A stretch of DNA of 9,671 nucleotides from Candidatus Omnitrophota bacterium. Its GTDB lineage: Bacteria; Omnitrophota; Gorgyraeia; Gygaellales; Profunditerraquicolaceae. Each line of letters begins with the position of its first letter. Position 1 is the stretch's first letter. This document shows, piece after piece, positions 7,035 through 9,671 of this stretch. Below the pieces are notes generated by a model that was not told the DNA's origin, searched no databases, and saw only the letters and a program-made list of their open reading frames with translations. The DNA lies in NCBI GenBank assembly GCA_028715095.1, contig JAQUSM010000026.1, positions 1 through 9,671 on the forward strand, read 5' to 3'. The translations under genes were made by a program, and so were the position numbers.

Positions 7035-8300
7035 ATGGCAAAGATTAAAAAGGTTTTAGCGCGGGAGATCCTGGATTCGCGCGGAAATCCTACGGTTGAA
7101 GTGGACTGTATTTTGACAAACGGCATATTAGGACGCGCTGCGGTGCCCTCGGGAGCTTCTACCGGAGAAAATGAGGCTTTAGAGCTACGGGATGGCGATA
7201 AAGAAAGGTATTTAGGCAAAGGGGTATTAAAGGCAGTAGCCAATGTCAACACTTTAATCAATTCCGCTATTTGCGGCAAAACAGCGGATTTTGCCAAGAT
7301 CGATAAGCTGTTAATTAAGCTGGATGGGACAGAATTTAAGTCTAATCTTGGCGCTAACGCTATCCTGGGGGTTTCCATGGCAGTAGCTAAAGCAGCCGCG
7401 ATTTCCAGGAAACAGCCTCTTTATAAATTTTTAGGAGGGGATAAAGCAAGGATATTACCCGTCCCTTTAATGAATATTTTGAACGGCGGCATGCATGCCG
7501 ATAATAACCTGGATATACAGGAATTTATGATTATGCCGCAAGGCGCCCCTTCTTTTTCAGAAGGATTGCGCGCGGCAGATGAGGTTTTTCATAATCTAAA
7601 ATCCATTTTAAAATCCAAGAAGCTTTCTACCTCCGTAGGGGATGAGGGAGGGTTTGCCCCCAGTCTTAATTCTAACGAAGAGGCTTTAAGCTTGATTATC
7701 CAGGCGATTGAAAAAGCAGGTTATGCCCCCGGCAAAGATATCTCTTTGGCCTTAGATTGCGCTGCCAGCTCTTTTTGCAAAGATGGCAAATATACTTTTG
7801 AAGGTTCAGAGAAGACCTCAATGGATTTAATAGCTATATATGAAGGGTGGCTCAACCGTTATCCTATTTTGTCCATTGAAGACGGTCTTTCCGAGCACGA
7901 CTGGAGCGGCTGGGCCCAGATGACCTCAAGTATAGGAGATAAAGTCCAGCTGGTGGGGGATGATATCTTTGTTACCAACCCCAAGATATTTAAAAAAGGG
8001 ATTGCAGAAAAAATAGCTAATGCTATACTGATTAAGGTCAATCAGATTGGCTCGCTCTCAGAGACTCTTGAAGCGATTGCTATCGCCAAAAAGAATAAAT
8101 ATAACGCCATAATTTCGCACCGCTCCGGAGAAACTGAAGATACTACTATTGCGCATCTGGCGGTGGCAAGCGGGGTGGGCCAGATCAAAAGCGGTTCTTT
8201 GTCCCGCACCGACAGGATCTGTAAATACAACGAGCTTTTGAGGATCGAAGAGGAATTAGGTAAAAGAGCGGTTTATGCGGGGAGATCCTGGAAAAAGTAG
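7035..8300 (+). CDS. eno: Enolase (phosphopyruvate hydratase)
   Basis: Enolase (421 aa) interconverts 2-phosphoglycerate and phosphoenolpyruvate in the cytoplasm, with Mg2+. The sequence is full length and keeps the active site: H154 in NGGMHADNN, E204 in GDEGGFAP, metal ligands D241, E282 and D309, K334 in ILIKVNQIGSLSET, the SHRSGETED loop (361-369) and K385. Two small departures are NGGM where NGGA is usual, and DGTEFK where DGTxNK is usual; neither should abolish activity. The ATG at 7035 is chosen because AGGAG lies 6 bases upstream and MAKIKKVLAREILDSRG matches enolase N-termini. An in-frame TTG at 6975 would read through the leader hairpin and is rejected. ftsB follows with no gap. Confidence 0.98.
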   Translation: MAKIKKVLAREILDSRGNPTVEVDCILTNGILGRAAVPSGASTGENEALELRDGDKERYLGKGVLKAVANVNTLINSAICGKTADFAKIDKLLIKLDGTEFKSNLGANAILGVSMAVAKAAAISRKQPLYKFLGGDKARILPVPLMNILNGGMHADNNLDIQEFMIMPQGAPSFSEGLRAADEVFHNLKSILKSKKLSTSVGDEGGFAPSLNSNEEALSLIIQAIEKAGYAPGKDISLALDCAASSFCKDGKYTFEGSEKTSMDLIAIYEGWLNRYPILSIEDGLSEHDWSGWAQMTSSIGDKVQLVGDDIFVTNPKIFKKGIAEKIANAILIKVNQIGSLSETLEAIAIAKKNKYNAIISHRSGETEDTTIAHLAVASGVGQIKSGSLSRTDRICKYNELLRIEEELGKRAVYAGRSWKK

Positions 8301-8582
8301 ATGCTCTCTACGTTAAGAAGGGCCTTTTGGCTTTTTGGTTTTACGGTTTTGCTCTTAGTTTTATTCCTGCCGGGGTATATAAAACTGCAGGGATTAAGAG
8401 CCAAGAACCGCCAGTTAGAAAGCAATTTTCGTAAAATGGCCGTTGAAAATTACCTTCTACAGGAAGAGCTTAAGCGGCTTGAGAATGATCCGGTTTATCA
8501 GGAAAAGATGGCCCGGGATAAGATGGGGGTAGTAAGAAAAGGCGAGATCCCCATCAAGATTTTCTCGGATAAGAAAAGATAG
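8301..8582 (+). CDS. FtsB/DivIC-family septum formation initiator protein
   Basis: This 93-residue bitopic membrane protein has one helix (about 8-27) and a predicted coiled coil (about 28-62) rich in Leu, Glu and Lys. It ends with ENDPVYQEKMARDKMGVV, the C-terminal signature of the FtsB/DivIC family (usual form DPxxxExxAREKLGxV). Such proteins form the FtsQLB/DivIB-FtsL-DivIC divisome subcomplex that activates septal peptidoglycan synthesis. The ATG directly abuts the enolase TAG, an eno-ftsB order shared with many bacteria. The initiator tRNA begins 4 bases after its stop. FtsB and FtsL-like proteins are hard to tell apart at this size, but the DPVYQEKMAR signature and the neighbourhood favour FtsB/DivIC. 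Confidence 0.9.
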   Translation: MLSTLRRAFWLFGFTVLLLVLFLPGYIKLQGLRAKNRQLESNFRKMAVENYLLQEELKRLENDPVYQEKMARDKMGVVRKGEIPIKIFSDKKR

Positions 8583-8586
8583 GCTT

Positions 8587-8660
8587 CGCGGGGTGGAGCA
8601 GCCTGGTAGCTCGCAAGGCTCATAACCTTGAGGTCATGCGTTCAAATCGCATCCCCGCAA
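8587..8660 (+). tRNA. Initiator tRNA-fMet (anticodon CAU)
   Basis: The 74 bases fold into a complete cloverleaf: acceptor CGCGGGG/CCCCGCA, D-stem GAGC/GCTC, anticodon stem CAAGG/CCTTG with loop CTCATAA, and T-stem ATGCG/CGCAT. Initiator features are the C1-A72 mismatch and the A11-U24 pair. The anticodon stem keeps G30-C40 and G31-C39, but the third pair of the usual three G-C run is A29-U41. CCA is not encoded and would be added after transcription. The gene lies 4 bases after the ftsB-like stop and 27 bases before a terminator hairpin, so it is probably cut from the eno-ftsB transcript. Confidence 0.95.
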
Positions 8661-8687
8661 TAAATTTATAATAGTTTTCCCGAGAGG

Positions 8688-8717
8688 AGAGGATCATAAA
8701 ACAATCCTCTTTTTTTT
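8688..8717 (+). terminator. Intrinsic terminator of the eno-ftsB-tRNA unit
   Basis: AGAGGAT (8688-8694) pairs perfectly with ATCCTCT (8704-8710) around a 9-base loop, and seven further T residues follow (8711-8717). The stem is short but the T-tract is long, as expected for Rho-independent termination. Confidence 0.8.
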
Positions 8718-8738
8718 GTTTATTTTTGTTAATTGGGG

Positions 8739-8747
8739 TGCTATAAT
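8739..8747 (+). promoter_or_regulatory. Extended -10 promoter for the repeat-protein gene
   Basis: TGCTATAAT is a perfect extended -10 element. No good -35 box lies at the right distance upstream; TATTTT at 8721-8726 is the nearest candidate. Transcription would begin near 8755, about 40 bases before the chosen start codon. Confidence 0.55.
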
Positions 8748-8794
8748 TAAAAAAATATTAGACAGGCGTATTAGTTTTGGATCTTAGTAATAAG

Positions 8795-9244
8795 ATGAGC
8801 AAAAAACAATTAATAACTATCTGTATATCTGCCGGAGTACTATTTTTTTCTATGTCAGCTGTTTTCGCTGAAAATGAATCCGTCCATTTTATTACTATAG
8901 GCAGCCATACTTATTTTACAAGCGGGGGCGAATTTTCAAGAATATCCGACGATTTTAATAAACTTTCTTTTGTGATTAACTCCAGCAGCGGGGAGTTTTC
9001 AAAGACGACAGGAGATTTCGGAAAGCCTTCCTTTTCCATAGCTAACCAAACAGGAGAATTTTCAAAACCTACCGGAGACTTCGGCAAGCCTTCATTTTCT
9101 CTATCTGATAACGATGGGGAATTCTCAAGGAATTCTTTCAGTATTGCCGCCAGTACGGGGGAGTTTTCAAAACCGTCATTTTCTCTTTCTAATAACGGGG
9201 AATTCTCAAAATCTTCGCTTTCTTTAATTAATAAAAGTTATTAG
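8795..9244 (+). CDS. Secreted GEFSK-repeat protein, function unknown
   Basis: I do not recognise this 149-residue protein. It starts with a clear Sec signal peptide (basic KK, hydrophobic core, VFA-EN cleavage after A25). After about 20 residues it consists of six tandem units that all begin GEFS: units at G45, G66 and G87 are 21 residues long, and those at G108, G122 and G135 are 13-15. The long unit reads roughly GEFSKxTGDFGKPSFS plus a variable SIANQT-like tail; the short units have lost the middle. The mature protein has no cysteine and is rich in Ser, Phe, Gly and Asn, in a pattern suggesting a repetitive beta structure. The ATG at 8795 begins exactly at the signal peptide; an in-frame TTG at 8777 is possible. 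No strong ribosome site is visible. Confidence 0.75.
   Translation: MSKKQLITICISAGVLFFSMSAVFAENESVHFITIGSHTYFTSGGEFSRISDDFNKLSFVINSSSGEFSKTTGDFGKPSFSIANQTGEFSKPTGDFGKPSFSLSDNDGEFSRNSFSIAASTGEFSKPSFSLSNNGEFSKSSLSLINKSY
8927..9241 (+). repeat. Tandem coding repeats with 63-bp and 39-42-bp periods
   Basis: Units start at 8927, 8990, 9053, 9116, 9158 and 9197, giving spacings of 63, 63, 63, 42 and 39 bases. Each begins with a close variant of GGGGAATTTTCAAAA. All spacings are multiples of three. This is the DNA basis of the GEFSK repeats in the secreted protein. Confidence 0.9.
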
Positions 9245-9275
9245 TTTATGAAAATTAAAAGAGTACACGTAAGGA

Positions 9276-9467
9276 ATGTTTGAGAAAGTTTCAGTGAAGA
9301 AAATATTACTATTTTTATGTCTCAACCTGTTTATCAGTTTTTCTTTGTGTTACGCGGAGCGGGTAAAAAGTTATCTGCGTAGTGACGGCTCCAGTGTCAG
9401 CTGGTATAAACGTTGTGACTCTAACGGCCAGGCAAGAGAAGATTATTCTTACGAGATAAAGCGGTAG
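9276..9467 (+). CDS. Small secreted protein with a YxRxDGS motif
   Basis: The 63-residue product has a signal peptide (KK followed by a hydrophobic core, cleavage after CYA at about residue 27) and a mature part of only about 36 residues. The mature sequence, SYLRSDGSSVSWYKR then NGQAREDYSYEIKR, resembles a short extracellular module found in other small bacterial proteins, of the general form YxRxDGTxVxxHxRxxPDGNxxNNYS. That link is from memory and is tentative. AAGGA abuts the ATG at 9276 with no spacer, so that start is doubtful; a GTG at 9294 (57 aa) keeps the whole signal peptide and is the alternative. It follows the repeat gene by about 30 bases without a terminator. Confidence 0.6.
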   Translation: MFEKVSVKKILLFLCLNLFISFSLCYAERVKSYLRSDGSSVSWYKRCDSNGQAREDYSYEIKR

Positions 9468-9504
9468 CCTTGGATTAAGAGGCAAGCAGCTAGAGAGGGG
9501 CGGA

Positions 9505-9671
9505 ATGCAGGATAGGAGAAGGTTTACAAGGGTTCCTGAAAGCCTGCAAATAGCTTATGAGATTATCCCCGCAGAAGAAATAAAAGAATATCTTACAAAG
9601 GATATCAGCCAGGGCGGGATAAGGTTCCTAACCCATGAATTTATCCCCAAGGATAGCCGTTTAAGGATCAG
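9505..9671 (+). CDS. PilZ-domain protein, N-terminal fragment (3' truncated by window edge)
   Basis: The reading frame from the ATG at 9505 stays open to the window end (55 codons). It begins MQDRRRFTRVPESLQIAYEI and continues to DISQGGIRFL. The R-x3-R element (RRRFTR) followed by a D/N-x-S-x2-G element (DISQGG) is the cyclic-di-GMP binding signature of PilZ domains. Such proteins commonly act as second-messenger receptors controlling motility, exopolysaccharide or secretion. A purine-rich AGAGAGGGG a few bases upstream serves as ribosome site. The rest of the protein, including any effector domain, is not visible. Confidence 0.85.
   Translation, partial: MQDRRRFTRVPESLQIAYEIIPAEEIKEYLTKDISQGGIRFLTHEFIPKDSRLRI

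Noticed and set aside
8777..8794. TTG start six codons upstream for the GEFSK repeat protein
   Set aside because: It adds MDLSNK before a signal peptide that already begins well at MSKKQL. No ribosome site favours it.
8927..9241. CRISPR-like regular repeats
   Set aside because: The spacing is regular but the whole region is one open frame, the units vary at the codon level, and there are no distinct spacers.
9468..9504. Possible terminator after the small secreted gene
   Set aside because: Only a 4-bp GCCT/AGGC pairing is visible and there is no T-tract.

Overview
The window looks like a piece of a gram-negative, probably anaerobic bacterial chromosome of moderate GC content. It carries an Rnf ion-pumping ferredoxin:NAD+ oxidoreductase, lipoprotein and Sec signal peptides, an FtsB-type divisome protein and a PilZ domain beginning RRRFTRVPE. 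The overall style would fit an uncultivated lineage such as Candidatus Omnitrophota, but that placement is an impression from protein style, not a demonstrated assignment.

Bases 1-4353 (+ strand): the 3' end of rnfC, then complete rnfG, rnfD, rnfE, rnfA and rnfB, then purN. Every junction is a stop/start overlap of 1 to 11 bases, so this is one tightly coupled operon whose promoter lies left of the window. The order C-G-D-E-A-B differs from the common C-D-G-E-A-B. All expected cofactor ligands are present: two ferredoxin clusters in RnfC, FMN-attachment threonines in RnfG and RnfD, paired membrane cysteines in RnfA and RnfE, and about five 4Fe-4S clusters in RnfB. The last gene, purN, is a purine-synthesis enzyme attached to the redox operon.

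Bases 4343-6833 (- strand): a two-gene unit, an FtsH-like membrane AAA+ zinc protease with a very short inter-membrane loop, followed by an unrecognised lipoprotein whose start lies inside the protease gene. The lipoprotein gene converges on purN and overlaps it by 11 bases.

Bases 6834-7034: a divergent control region with two back-to-back sigma70-like promoters. Their -35 boxes form a perfect 7-bp inverted repeat (AAGTCAA / TTGACTT). A GC-rich hairpin sits in the eno leader.

Bases 7035-8717 (+ strand): enolase, an FtsB/DivIC-like division protein and an initiator tRNA-fMet, closed by an intrinsic terminator. The tRNA has an unusual A29-U41 pair in place of the third G-C pair of the anticodon stem.

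Bases 8739-9671 (+ strand): an extended -10 promoter, a secreted protein built from GEFSK-type repeats, a tiny second secreted protein, and the start of a PilZ-domain gene that leaves the window. This is the least conventional part of the window.

No CRISPR array, insertion sequence, phage gene or rRNA was seen. There is no stretch above 300 bases without a gene. I did not find a clear multi-gene novel system. The best candidates for something undescribed are the GEFSK repeat protein with its small secreted neighbour, and the short-loop FtsH paralog with its lipoprotein.
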